This document shows positions 18,752 through 29,007 of a DNA stretch of 64,000 nt, in pieces. Positions within the stretch are counted from its first letter, which is position 1. Every line of letters starts with the position of its first letter. A model generated the notes under the pieces. It worked only from the letters and a program-made list of their open reading frames with translations, had not been told where the DNA came from and did no database searches. The stretch covers positions 1,302,001 to 1,366,000 of the forward strand of contig CAWIMB010000002.1 of the NCBI GenBank assembly GCA_963837155.1, given 5' to 3'. This stretch comes from DASQHW01 sp963837155 (GTDB lineage: Bacteria; Actinomycetota; Acidimicrobiia; IMCC26256; PALSA-610). The position numbers and the translations under genes are program-made.

Positions 18752-19168
18752 GTGGAAGTTCTCCGGGTGTCGCGGAACTGTGCGATTCCCTTTGACGAGC
18801 TGGAATGGCGGTTCACGGGTTCGGGCGGCCCGGGCGGCCAGCACGCGAACACGTCGAACACGAAGGTCGAGGTGCGCTTCGACGTCGGCGAGTCGCCGTC
18901 ACTCGGCCCGCGGCAACGGGCACGCTTGCTCGAACGCGTCGGACCCGTCGTGCGGGTGACCGCCTCGGAACGGCGCTCGCAGCACCAGAACCGGGAGCTG
19001 GCGCTCGAGCGGCTGCGGTCGAAGCTCGCCGACGCCCTCCACGTGAACCCGACGCGGGTGCCGAGCGCGCCCTCGCGGGCCGAGAAGAAACGACGCGTCG
19101 AGCAGAAGCGCTACCACGGCAAGATCAAGCAGCGCCGCCGTCGCCCCGCCGCCGACGACGACAGCTGA
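18752..19168 (+). CDS. arfB: Alternative ribosome-rescue factor ArfB (peptidyl-tRNA hydrolase domain protein)
   Basis: 138 residues. The release-factor-like catalytic loop is GSGGPGGQHANTSNTKVE with GGQ at residues 28-30. The C-terminal tail is very basic (RAEKKRRVEQKRYHGKIKQ), which in ArfB enters the empty mRNA channel of a stalled ribosome. Start GTG 18752. Lies directly behind ettA. Confidence 0.92.
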   Translation: MEVLRVSRNCAIPFDELEWRFTGSGGPGGQHANTSNTKVEVRFDVGESPSLGPRQRARLLERVGPVVRVTASERRSQHQNRELALERLRSKLADALHVNPTRVPSAPSRAEKKRRVEQKRYHGKIKQRRRRPAADDDS

Positions 19169-19170
19169 GC

Positions 19171-20289
19171 ATGAATACCGCCGTCCATGTCGTGCTCGTC
19201 ATCGTTGGCGTCATCGTCGCGATCGTCGTGCTCGACGCCGCGATCCGCACGTTCGTCGTGCCGCGCGGCAGCGTCGTAAGTTTGACCGCCGTCGTCTTCC
19301 TCGGCATGCGACAGCTGTTCCGGCCGTTTGCGCCGGCAGACGCGAGCTACGAGCGGCGCGATAGAGCTTTGGCGTTATACGGGCCGCTCTCACTGCTCGC
19401 GCTTCCTGCGGTCTCGATCGTGTTGATCTTCGTCGCGTTCGCGTTCATGTTCGCCGGCCTCGAGCATCACGGATGGCGGAGCGCGTTCGTGACGAGCGGG
19501 TCGTCACTGATGACGTTGGGATTCGAGCGGCCGACCGACTTGCCGTCGGTGTTCCTTGCGTTGCTCGAAGCGGCGATCGGTCTCGGCTTGCTCGCCCTCC
19601 TCATCGCGTACTTGCCGACGATCTACAACACGTTCTCGAGGCGCGAGGTCGCGGTCACCGATCTTGCGATTCGCGCCGGAACGCCGCCCACGCCGAGGGA
19701 GTGGCTCGTACGGGCGCAACTCACGGGCTTCCTGACCGAGATGGACCGCTACTGGGAGTCGTGGATGAACTGGTTCACGGAGGTGCAGGAGACGCACACG
19801 TCGTACGGGGCGCTGGTGTTCTTCCGGTCACCGAACCAGCATCGCAACTGGGTGACAGCGGCCGGCGTTGTGCTCGACACGGCCGCTATCCGGCTCGCGG
19901 TGTGCGACATCCCGTGGTCGCCGGCCGCGCCACTGTGCATCCGCTCCGGCTACGTCGCGCTCCGCGAGGTCGCCGGCTTCTTTGGTTACGAGTACATCGA
20001 CGATCCCAAGCCCGACGACCCGATCAGCATCGCCCGCGACGAGTTCGACGAGGTCTACGACCGCTTGCAAGCGGCAGGAGTGCCGGTGCACGGTGACCGC
20101 GACGCGGCCTGGCGTTCGTTCGCGGGGTGGCGCGTCAACTACGACCAGGTGCTGCACGCGTTGGCGGCGCTGGTCGAGGCTCCGTATACACCCTGGGTGT
20201 CGGATCGCTCGCCGGCTCGGCCTGCTCGTCGATATCGATTTGGTCGCCGGCGGCGGCAGCTGGCACGCGGCGGGGCGGTTCGGCTTTGA
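19171..20289 (+). CDS. Putative ion-channel-like integral membrane protein
   Basis: About 372 residues, not confidently recognised. Four hydrophobic segments in the first 170 residues: VVLVIVGVIVAIVVLDAAI, LSLLALPAVSIVLIFVAFAF, a loop-like SGSSLMTLGFERPTDLPSV, and EAAIGLGLLALLIAYLPTI. The loop between the last two resembles a pore loop of two-transmembrane channels but lacks a clear TVGYG filter. The cytosolic remainder is soluble with conserved Trp/Arg residues. The last ~50 residues overlap the convergent esterase gene by 155 bases and become Arg-rich, so the true stop may be earlier. Confidence 0.65.
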   Translation: MNTAVHVVLVIVGVIVAIVVLDAAIRTFVVPRGSVVSLTAVVFLGMRQLFRPFAPADASYERRDRALALYGPLSLLALPAVSIVLIFVAFAFMFAGLEHHGWRSAFVTSGSSLMTLGFERPTDLPSVFLALLEAAIGLGLLALLIAYLPTIYNTFSRREVAVTDLAIRAGTPPTPREWLVRAQLTGFLTEMDRYWESWMNWFTEVQETHTSYGALVFFRSPNQHRNWVTAAGVVLDTAAIRLAVCDIPWSPAAPLCIRSGYVALREVAGFFGYEYIDDPKPDDPISIARDEFDEVYDRLQAAGVPVHGDRDAAWRSFAGWRVNYDQVLHALAALVEAPYTPWVSDRSPARPARRYRFGRRRRQLARGGAVRL

Positions 20290-21506
20290 CGAGCCAGGCG
20301 AGGAACAGGTCGACGCCCGCGATCACATGCATGGCTCGAATCGAGTTGAAGATCTCGAACGCGTGGTGCGCGCCCCTCAGTTCGACGTAGACCACGGGCT
20401 TGCGGCTCGTCGCGCGCAGCTTCTCGACGAACGCGCGTGCCTCTTCGACGGGCGCGAGCGTGTCGAGGTCACCGTGGATGACGAGCGCGGGCGGCGCGCC
20501 GGGATGGATGCGATACAGCGGCGAGGCCGCTTCGTACACGTCGGGCACCTCATCGAATGGGCGCTTCACGATGTGCCGCTCCAGGACGTCGCGGAGCCCT
20601 TCGTCGCGTCGCTGGGCGGCCGTGCCCGTCCAGTCGTAGACACCGTAGAAGGGCACCATCGCCCGCACCGACGTGTCGACGTCTTCGAAACCCGGTTGAT
20701 ACTGCGGGTCGTTGGCGGTGAGCCCCATCAGCGCCGCGAGATGCCCGCCGGCGGAACCGCCCGTCACGACGACGTAGGCCGGGTCGCCGCCGTACTCGGC
20801 AATGTGCGCGCGAACCCACTCGAGTGCGCGCTTGCAGTCGACGAGATGGTCGGGCCAGACGCCGCGGTGAAAGCCGGTAATTGATCGCGACGCACACCCA
20901 ACCGCGCGCGGCGAGGTGATACATCAGCGGGAGCCCCTGCTGATCCTTGTTGCCGATCATCCACGCGCCACCATGGATCTGCAACAGCACGGGCGCGTTC
21001 TCGCGCACCTCGACACTCCGGTACACGTCGAGCCGGTGCCGCTTCCTGCCGTCGTCGACGTACTGGATGTTGCGCAGCCGCGTCACGCCGCGCCGCCGGA
21101 ACCAGAACGGGAACCCGATGCGTCGCCAGTTGATGTGCCCGGCCGACTCCCGCAACTCCGGGTCGAGATTCGCGTTCCACTCCGATCCCAACGCGTCCTG
21201 CATCGCGTCGGCGAACGCGCGATCAGTCTCCAGCGCACCCTTCACACTCGACGCCAGCCCGATCCACGACAGGAGCGTGATCGCGAGTGCCACCCAACCG
21301 GGCCACGAATCCAGCGCACCGAGGAGGACGAACACGACCACGACGACGAGCTGCCACAGCAGATGCCAGGGCGCGAGCTCGGTGGTCGACCACGCCGCGA
21401 AGAAACCGACGACCATCAGCCATCCGGGGCGATGTGGGGGACGGAAGGACACCAGCGTCCACGACGCGCCCCAAATTGCGAGCATCAAGAAGATCCACGA
21501 CACCAT
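20135..21506 (-). CDS. Membrane-anchored alpha/beta hydrolase (HSL-type carboxylesterase), one frame shift
   Basis: About 457 residues once mended. The first 95 residues carry three or four hydrophobic segments; the hydrolase domain follows with the oxyanion motif LLQIHGGAWMIGN, the nucleophile elbow VVTGGSAGGHLAALMG, the Asp in HGDLDTLAPVEE and the His in RGAHHAFEIFN, as in hormone-sensitive-lipase-like esterases. The frame changes near 20870, after AINYRLSP; one missing base there restores RGVWPDHLVDCKRALEWVR. The C-terminal ~45 residues are low-complexity and overlap the membrane-protein gene on the other strand. Confidence 0.82.
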
Positions 21507-21566
21507 GCGGGTTCAGTCTCGCGCTCGGCCTAGCATTGACCGGAAGCCGGGCGAGAAGGAGCAGCA

Positions 21567-22976
21567 ATGCAACGCCTCACCGGACTCGACGCGGCCTTTC
21601 TCGCCCTCGAGACGCCGTCCGCGCACATGCACGTGATGGGCGTGGCGGTCGTGGACCCGTCGACGGTCCCGGACGACCGGTACGACTCGTTCCACGAACG
21701 CGTGCGCGCCCTGTTGGAGGCCCGCTTGGGACTCGTGCCGCCGCTGCGCCGGCGTCTCGTCGAAGTGCCGTTCGGGCTGAACGTGCCGACCTGGATCGAA
21801 GACCCCGACTTCGACCTCGACTACCACCTGCGGCGAGCAGCGCTCCCGGCGCCGGGCGGCCCCCAGGAGCTCGCGGCGTTCGCAGCCGACGTCGCCGGTC
21901 GCCCGCTCGACCGGCGCAAACCCCTCTGGGAGGCGTACGTCGTCGAGGGCCTCGAGCACGGCCATCAGGCGTTCGTCACCAAGATCCACCATTCGTTGAT
22001 CGACGGCGTGGCGGGCGTCGCGATCTTGGCCGCGCTGTTCGACATGGCGCGCGACGCGCCGCTCGAACCGTTGGAGCAGCCCGACGAATGGGAGCCCGAT
22101 CACCTGCCGACCGAGGCCGAGATGTTCGGGCGCGCGATCGTCGCCGCCGCCGAGCGTCCGGTGAAGATGGCGCGTGCCGTGATGAACTCGGTCCCCGGGC
22201 TCGTGCGGGCGGTCCGGCGCGCACGCGACGAGTCACTCGACGTCGCGCTGCCGCTCACCGCCCCGCGTCTGTCGATGAACCGAACGATCACCGCGCACCG
22301 CGTCATCGCGTTCTCGTCAGTGTCGTTGGCCGACGTGAAGGCGGTGAAGAACGCCTTGGGCGTGAGCGTCAACGACGTCGTTCTCGCGGTGACCGCCGGC
22401 GCCTTGCGGAGCTACCTCGAACGGCGTGAGGAGTTGCCCGACAAGCCGCTGATCGCGTCGATTCCGGCGTCGGCGCGCAGCGACGATGACGCCGACAAGT
22501 TCGGCAACCGGGTCTCGTCGATGTTCGCGTCCCTGCCGGTCGAGATCGCCGATCCGGTGGAGCGTGTGCAGAGTGTCGCTCGTTCCATGTCCGGGGCCAA
22601 AGGCGTGCACGAGGAGGTCGGCGCGTCGACACTCCAGGACTGGGCCGAGGTCGCGGGTCCGGCGCTGTTCTCGCGCGCGTCGCGCGCGTACTCGCGCATG
22701 CGCTTCGCCGAGCGCCTCCGCCCCGTGATCAACCTCGTCGTCTCGAACGTTCCTGGGCCGCCGTGGCCGCTGTACTTCGCCGGCGCCCAGCTCGTGGCGA
22801 TCCATCCGCTGGGTCCGATCTTCGACGACTGTGGCCTCAACGCCACCGTCATCTCGTACCTCGACCATATGGACTTCGGGTTCCTCGGCTGCCGGGAGCT
22901 GCTCCCCGACATCGACGTCCTCGCCAACTGCGTGCCTGAAGCTCTCAACGAGCTCAAGAAGGCCGCGGGTATCTGA
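21567..22976 (+). CDS. Wax ester synthase/diacylglycerol acyltransferase (WS/DGAT)
   Basis: 469 residues, standard for the family. The catalytic HHxxxDG motif is FVTKIHHSLIDGVAGV near residue 140; the second conserved block is VSNVPGPPWPLYFAGAQL near residue 390, with NDVVLAVTAGALRSYL between. The enzyme esterifies fatty alcohols or diacylglycerol with acyl-CoA and makes storage lipids on the inner membrane face. Actinobacteria often carry several copies. It is divergent from the esterase gene across a 60-base gap. Confidence 0.93.
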   Translation: MQRLTGLDAAFLALETPSAHMHVMGVAVVDPSTVPDDRYDSFHERVRALLEARLGLVPPLRRRLVEVPFGLNVPTWIEDPDFDLDYHLRRAALPAPGGPQELAAFAADVAGRPLDRRKPLWEAYVVEGLEHGHQAFVTKIHHSLIDGVAGVAILAALFDMARDAPLEPLEQPDEWEPDHLPTEAEMFGRAIVAAAERPVKMARAVMNSVPGLVRAVRRARDESLDVALPLTAPRLSMNRTITAHRVIAFSSVSLADVKAVKNALGVSVNDVVLAVTAGALRSYLERREELPDKPLIASIPASARSDDDADKFGNRVSSMFASLPVEIADPVERVQSVARSMSGAKGVHEEVGASTLQDWAEVAGPALFSRASRAYSRMRFAERLRPVINLVVSNVPGPPWPLYFAGAQLVAIHPLGPIFDDCGLNATVISYLDHMDFGFLGCRELLPDIDVLANCVPEALNELKKAAGI

Positions 22977-23062
22977 CCGTCCGTCCAGACGGGGACGATC
23001 GTTGCAGCGGGTTCGCACGCGTCGTAGCGTCCACGCGACGTCAGGCGCAGCTTGGGGGACAC

Positions 23063-23892
23063 ATGCAGACGCTGGAACGGACAGAGGAACTCAGCTCGGT
23101 CGAGACCCGCAAGAAGGCTCCCCGGCGAGGGCTTGGGTTTGGCCTCATCGTTGCAGCCGTGGTCGTCGTCACCGCCGCGGTGTCATACGGTCTTGCGTCC
23201 TCGCGTACGGTGACGAAGACCGTCAGAGTCGCGGTGCCCGAGGCACCCAAGGCGCCGGCCGCCGCCGCGCCCAATTGCGTTCCGGGTGCCGCCCCCGGAT
23301 CGTGCAACACCGATGAGGCTGCCGAGGTCCCCGACAAGCGGCTTGACGCCGCGACCCGGGCGGTCCTTGCGCAACAGCTCGTCGCCGCGCGCGGGCAGCA
23401 CTCAAGTATCCGACGGTGGCCGACGCGGTCAACGCCGGCATGATCCGCGCCGGAAAGTTCTCACCCGAGACCGGCGCGCACTACATGAACCTCGGTGCGT
23501 TGGGAGCGTTTGATCCCTCCAACCCCGGCTCGTATATCTATGACGGCATCAGCCCAGACTCGAAGCTCGCCGGTCTGATGTATCTGGGCTCGGAGACGAA
23601 CCCGCCCGAAGGATTCGCAGGCCCGAACGATCACTGGCACCGTCACTCGAACACCTGCGTGATCTTCAACGGCGGGATCAAGGTGCCGTTCGCAGCCGAC
23701 TCCAGCGTCACGAAGGCGCAATGCGACGGCGTCAAGGGCACGTTCATGCGCCGAACGATCTGGATGGTGCACGCCTGGGTCGTGCCGGGATGGGAGAACC
23801 CCGACGGCGTGTTCGCGCACAACCACACCAACCTGCTTTGTGCCAACGGCGCGCACACGGGCGACGCAGCCGGCTTCTGCCCAGGTACTTAG
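23063..23892 (+). CDS. Single-pass membrane-anchored His/Trp-rich protein, unknown, one frame shift
   Basis: Not recognised. The first 40 residues end in a membrane anchor (GFGLIVAAVVVVTAAVSYGL); then comes an Ala/Pro linker with two cysteines. The C-terminal 150 residues are in another frame from about 23400; one more G in the CGCGGGCAGC run gives ARGAALKYPTVADAVNAGM. This domain has GPNDHWHRHSNTCVIFNGG and WMVHAWVVPGWENPDGVF plus a late FAHNHTNLLC, a His/Trp/Cys set that looks metal-binding. It probably faces the outside. Stops nine bases before the convergent PIG-L gene. Confidence 0.65.
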
Positions 23893-23900
23893 CCAACAGC

Positions 23901-24688
23901 TCAGAGTTCGTCGAACAGCCAGGTCTCGCGCGTGTCGCGCTTGTCGCGACGGATGAACCACTCGTACCCGAACGCTTCGCGGAACGCCTCTGGCGGCATC
24001 GCCAAGAAAAACGAGTCGGCCGGGATCTGGCTCGCGTGCGCAGCCATCGCCGCGCGCTTGCGGTCCACGTAGTCGCGGACGTCGACGGTCGTCGTAATCA
24101 ACGCCTCGGGCGAACCGAAATCATCCATCTCCGCGGCGTCCGGAGCATCCGGCACGTCGGGCATCTGATCCCGGTTCTCGAGCAGCCGCTTGATGTAGTC
24201 GCGATTCATCGTCGACTCGTAGACCCGAGGCGTGCCGGCGATCTCCGCGGCCCGGGCCCCGACGCGGTGCACTTGCACGTGATCGGGATGGCCGTAGCCG
24301 CCGTGGTCGTCGTAGATCGTGAGCACGTCGGCGCGCTCTTCGGCGAGCAACTTCGCGAGCCGCTCCGCGGCTTCCTCGAGGTCGGCCCGCGCGAACGCTT
24401 CCGGCGCGTCGTTGGTCGTCTCGCCGGCCATCCCCGAGTCGTGGTATCCGAGGAACTCGACGCGGTCGATCCCGAGGTGCTGCGCCGCTTCCAGCTGCTC
24501 GGCGACGCGCCGCTCGGTGAGGGTCTCGCCGGGCCCGAGGGCCTCGGGTGCATGTTCGCCGAGTTCTCCCTCGTCGCGACGACGAGCACGACGCGATGCC
24601 CCTCGGCCTTTGCACGCGCCATCGTTCCGGCGGTGGCGATCGACTCGTCGTCCGGATGCGCATGAAACGTCACGAGCGTGTAAGTCAC
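23901..24688 (-). CDS. PIG-L family deacetylase (MshB/LmbE-like), one frame shift
   Basis: About 263 residues once mended. The zinc site opens with TLVTFHAHPDDESIATAGTM, and the second half has YDDHGGYGHPDHVQVHRVG. The halves are offset by one base, with the break near 24575 where one G is missing from a G run (VVATR-GELGEH should continue as ALGPGETLTERR). The start GTG 24688 has GGAGG five bases upstream. The family includes the mycothiol biosynthetic deacetylase MshB; this member is closer to general LmbE-like hydrolases as far as I can tell. Confidence 0.82.
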
Positions 24689-24729
24689 GGGCGACCTCCG
24701 TTCAGGGTTGCCTTGTGGGAGGGTAAGCA

Positions 24730-24763
24730 TGACGTTAGCGTCAGCCTTCGATCACTTCGAAGG
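24730..24763 (+). promoter_or_regulatory. Two adjacent inverted repeats upstream of the Liv substrate-binding gene
   Basis: TGACG-TTAG-CGTCA at 24730-24743 and CCTTCGA-TCACT-TCGAAGG at 24745-24763, both perfect, stand next to each other 17-50 bases before the ATG of the binding protein. They look like one or two repressor sites or a leader hairpin. A candidate regulator is the TetR gene at the other end of the transporter operon. Confidence 0.4.
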
Positions 24764-24780
24764 TCTCCCAGGGGGGAAGC

Positions 24781-26126
24781 ATGCGTGCGCGGTTCCTGGT
24801 AGTCGGTGTGTCGATGGCTCTGCTCGCGGCCGCGTGCGGGAATGCCGGGTCCAGCGGCAAGTCGGCGTCGACGATCCCGAAGGGCGGCGGCAACACGCCG
24901 ATCTCCATCAACCCCGAGGACCTCAAGAAGAACGTGCACGTGAGTGCCAAGGGCGTGACCGACAGCGAAATCCATGTCGCCGCGGTGGTCACGAAGACCC
25001 AAAACCCGACCGGCGGTGACTGGTCGGTGCTTGCCGACGGCATGAACGCCTACTTCCGCATGGTCAACGACGGCGGCGGGCTCTACGGCCGGCAGCTCAA
25101 GCTCACCAACGTTCGCGACGACCAGTTCGGGAACAACGCGCCTCAGGTCCAGGCCAGCCTCGCGAACGACAATGCCTTCGCGACGTTCGGAGCCACCACG
25201 TTCTTCACCGGCGCCAAGGCCCTCGCCCAGCGAATCAGCCGACGTTCATCTGGAACATCAATGCCGAGTTCGCCGGACACAACAACTTCTTTGCCGACAA
25301 GGGTGCGCTGTGCTTCAAATGCGCGGGTCACATCTTGCCCTGGATCGCCAAGCAGCTCGGCCTCACCAAGGTCGGCGTCATCGCGTACTCGGTCGCGCAG
25401 TCGACGGACTGCGCCACTGGCATGCTGAATTCCTTCAAGAAGTTCCCGACCGCCACGGTCGCGTTCACGGACCAAAACCTTGCGATCTTTGCTCCTGTGG
25501 TGTCCTCGCAAGTCACGCAGATGAAGAACGCCGGTGTGCAGATGGTCGGCACGTGCGTCGACCTGAACGAGTCGTTCGCGCTGGGCAAGGAGATGAAACG
25601 GCAGGGCGTAAAGGCGGTTCTGGGTCTGCCAAACGCCTACGACGCCGACTTCGTGGCGAAGAACGCCGATGCGCTCGAGGGTGACCTCGTCTCGCCTTCG
25701 TTCCAGGCCTTCGAGCACGAGCCGCAAATTCCCGAGATCACAAAGCTGCTCGAGTGGTTCGGAAAGATCGGCAAGAAGCCGAGCGAGATCGGTGTCGCCG
25801 GGTGGGTCCTCGCCGACGAGTTGGTGACCGGCTTGAAGATGGCCGGTCCCGAGTTCTCGCAACAGAAGGTGATCGACGCGCTCAACACGCTGACCCACTA
25901 CACCGCGAACGGACTGGTACAGCCGATCGACTGGACGAAGCAGCACCAGGACCCGTTCACGCACCCCGAAGCCCGCGCCGACAAGGAATGCTTCAACTAC
26001 GTGAAGATTGAAGGTGGAAAATTCGTCTCGACCCTCGGGCAGCCGGGCAAGCCGTGGATCTGCTTCAACGAGAAGGATCCCAACGTCGACAACCCGCAGT
26101 TCGTGAATATCGCCGAGTCCGGATAG
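24781..26126 (+). CDS. Branched-chain amino-acid-type ABC transporter substrate-binding lipoprotein, one frame shift
   Basis: Periplasmic-binding-fold protein of the Leu/Ile/Val or amide/short-acyl type, about 448 residues. The N-terminus is a lipoprotein signal (VSMALLAAACGN, Cys19). The type-1 binding fold is visible in IHVAAVVTKTQNPTGGD, GMNAYFRMVNDGGGLYGRQL and VGVIAYSVAQSTDCA. The frame changes near 25222 (ALAQR / NQPTFIWNINAEF); one extra base restores it. A strong GGGGGGAA site precedes the ATG. Heads the transporter operon; the substrate might be an acid or amino acid, but this is not readable. Confidence 0.88.
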
Positions 26127-26177
26127 GTCCCGTCCGAACGCGCACCTCGAGTCTCGACCTCTCTGGAGCCCGCCGAC

Positions 26178-28249
26178 GTGCAGGAGTTGATCAGCCGGAT
26201 CCTCGTGGGAATGAGCTACGGCTCGATCTATGCGCTGCTCGCCGTCGGACTCGTACTCACGTACAAGACCTCTGGAGTCTTCAACCTTGCGTACGGCGCG
26301 CAGGCGTTCGTTTCGGCCGCGGTCTATTACGACATGCGGGTGCGTCACGATCTTCCGATCCCAGTCGCGTTCATCGTCGCCGTGGTGCTGGTCGCACCGC
26401 TCCTCGGGTTCCTCCTCGATCGTGGGATCTTCCGGTACCTGAGGAACGCGGCCCCGCTCGCGAAGCTCGTCGTCTCGTTGGCCTTACTCGTCGCGATCCC
26501 ACAAGTCACCAAACTCTGGTTCGGCCAAAAGGTCGCGGCCGGAACGCAAGGCATCGTGCCGAAGGGCGATACTGCCTACAACCCGTTCGGTGACGTCTTC
26601 CTCAGCCGCAACGACTTCGCGACGATCCTCACGACGCTGGTCGTGGCAGTCGCGCTGACGTTGCTCTTCCGGTACACCGCGTTCGGCCTGCGCATGCGCG
26701 CGGTTGTCGAGAGTGCGCGCCTCACCGAGCTCGCGGGCGTCAACGCCGACCGCGTGAGCACGTTGTCATGGATGCTGTGCAGCTTCCTCGCGGGCTTGGC
26801 CGGAGTGCTGCTGGCGCCGCTCTTCGCCACGATCTCCGATCTCAACTACACCACGTTGGTTGTTGTCGCGATCTCGGCGGCGGGCTTGGCGTCGCTCAAC
26901 AGCATTCCAGTCGCGTTTGCGGGCGGGCTCGGTTTAGGCATCCTGCAACAGGTCCTTGACCGCTATCTGCCCACCAACAGCATCCTCGCGGCGAACATCC
27001 GCCCCGCCCTCCCGTTCATCGTTCTTTTCCTCGTATTGATCTTCTCGCCCGCGTTGCGCGGCCGCCGGGAACTTGCCGATCCGCTCGCCGGGGTCGATCC
27101 GCCGCCACCCGCGCTGGCGGCGACGCAGCGCAGCCCCTTGCTGACGAATTTCACCTGCGCGCTGGGCGCCGCGTTCTTGCTGGTCGTCGGCTACTACATC
27201 TTCTTCCACGCGAGCGGGCAATGGCTCGACCTCGCCATCCGGGCCACGATCTACTCGACGATCTTCTTGTCGATCACCGTCATCACGGGGATGGCCGGCC
27301 AGATCTCACTGTGCCAGGCCACGTTCGCAGGCATCGGGGGGTGCGCAACCGCGCAACTCGCGACGCGTTTCGGCGTTTCCGTGCTCGTCGCGATGCTCAT
27401 CGGAGCCGCCATCGCGGCTGCCGTCGGTATCCTCGTTGCAGTTCCCGCGCTGCGCCTGGGTGGAATTTTCTCGCGCTCGCGACCTTCGCGTTCGCACTGT
27501 TCTTCGACAGCGTGATGCTGAAGTTCGACTGGGTCGGCGGGGGCGTGCTTCCCGAGGAGGCACCGCGACCCACGATCGGCTCGATCGACTTCGACCGCAG
27601 CGACAAGGCATTCCTCGTGTTGTGCCTCATCGTCTTAGTGATCGTGTCACTGGTCGTCATCGCCGTACGAAGCGGCAGCACAGGCCGATACCTCGACGCG
27701 CTACGCGGCAGCGAGACCGCGGCATCGGCAATCGGCATCAATGGGGCGCGGTTGCGCGTCACCGCGTTCGCGCTGTCGGCTGCAATCGCCGCGATCGGCG
27801 GCGGGCTCCTGACGATGTATGACCGCTCGGTGAGCTATGAGCCGAACTTCGTCTCGTTCCAGGGCCTCTTCTGGGTCGTGCTGGTCGTCTCCCTTGGTTC
27901 CCGCACGATCGAGGGCGCGATCCAAGCCGCTATTGGCTTCTATTTCTTTCAGGCGGTGATCCTCGAGGGCACGCTCCCGTGGGTCGTCAACCACGTACAG
28001 CCCTGGTACTACATGGGCAAGCCGCCCGGCACGCTGGCGATCATTCTCTTGAGCCTTGGTGCATTCACATACGCCAAGCATCCCGAAGGCATCCTCGAAT
28101 ACAACAAGCGCAAGTCACTCGAGGCCATACAGCGCTTCATCAATCGGCACTCGTCGAAGGGCATGGGCGGGGTCGCGACGACAGAGGAACCCATTGACGA
28201 GCATGAGCTCTTCGGGCTTCCCGCCGCCACGGGAGGACGAGGATCGTGA
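26178..28249 (+). CDS. Fused LivH-LivM branched-chain ABC transporter permease, one frame shift
   Basis: One reading unit covers both permeases. Residues 1-290 are LivH-like (ISRILVGMSYGSIYALLAVG; FGLRMRAVVESARLTELAGVN, the EAA-type loop). From about residue 320 a LivM-like half follows (GMAGQISLCQATFAGIGG; TGRYLDALRGSETAASAIGI). The frame breaks near 27465, where the run ATTTTCTC needs one more T to read LGGIFLALATFAFALFF. Mended length is about 690 residues. Separate LivH and LivM genes are the usual arrangement; the fusion is known in some actinobacteria. The next gene starts inside its stop. Confidence 0.88.
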
Positions 28250-29007
28250 CCGCGCTGCTCGCAGCGCACGGCGTCACCAAGAAGTTCGCGGGCATCACCG
28301 CCCTCGACGATGTCAACCTCGACGTCGGCGAGCGTGAGGTCGTCGGACTCATCGGGCCGAACGGCGCCGGCAAGACGACGTTCTTCAACTGCCTCCTGGG
28401 CCTCCTGAAACCCGACGCGGGATCGGTGCGGTTCGAAGGTCGAGAGCTCACGGGCGTGCCCACGCACAAGCGTGCCCGCCTCGGGATCGCGCGAACGTTC
28501 CAGCGGATCGAGCTGTTCACCGGGATGACCCCGCGTCAGCACTTCATCGTCGCCGAACGCGTCCGCGACGGCCGTGGTGCGTTGTGGAAAGACGTGCTGT
28601 TCCTTGGTCGCCCCAACGCCGACGAGAACGAGCGGGCGCAAGCGATGCTGGACCTCCTCCACCTGACGCCGGTGGGCGACCGCGCGGTTGAGTCGCTGAG
28701 CCTCGGCGTGGGCCGCCTCGTCGAGATCGGCCGGGCGTTGATGACACAGCCGAGGTTGGTCCTGCTCGACGAACCGTCATCGGGGCTCGATCGCGCCGAG
28801 ACGGAATCGCTCGCGGCGACGCTGCGCGAAGTGCAACGAGAACAGGGAATCTCGATCCTGCTCGTCGAGCACGACGTCGAGATGGTCCGCAATCTCGTCG
28901 AGCGCGTCTTCGTGCTCGATTTCGGCACGCTGATCGCTTCCGGAGACACGTCGGCGGTGTTTGCCGACAGCGCCGTACGCCGGGCGTATCTCGGAGACGT
29001 CGTCTGA
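28246..29007 (+). CDS. livG: Branched-chain ABC transporter ATP-binding protein (LivG type)
   Basis: 253 residues. Walker A GLIGPNGAGKTTFFN, a family-typical GIARTFQRIELFTGMT, the ABC signature replaced by SLSLGVGRLVEIGRAL, and Walker B RLVLLDEPSSGLD. The signature reads LSLGVGR instead of the usual LSYGQQR, a modest deviation. Start GTG 28246 overlaps the permease stop; the stop overlaps the next start. Confidence 0.9.
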   Translation: MTALLAAHGVTKKFAGITALDDVNLDVGEREVVGLIGPNGAGKTTFFNCLLGLLKPDAGSVRFEGRELTGVPTHKRARLGIARTFQRIELFTGMTPRQHFIVAERVRDGRGALWKDVLFLGRPNADENERAQAMLDLLHLTPVGDRAVESLSLGVGRLVEIGRALMTQPRLVLLDEPSSGLDRAETESLAATLREVQREQGISILLVEHDVEMVRNLVERVFVLDFGTLIASGDTSAVFADSAVRRAYLGDVV

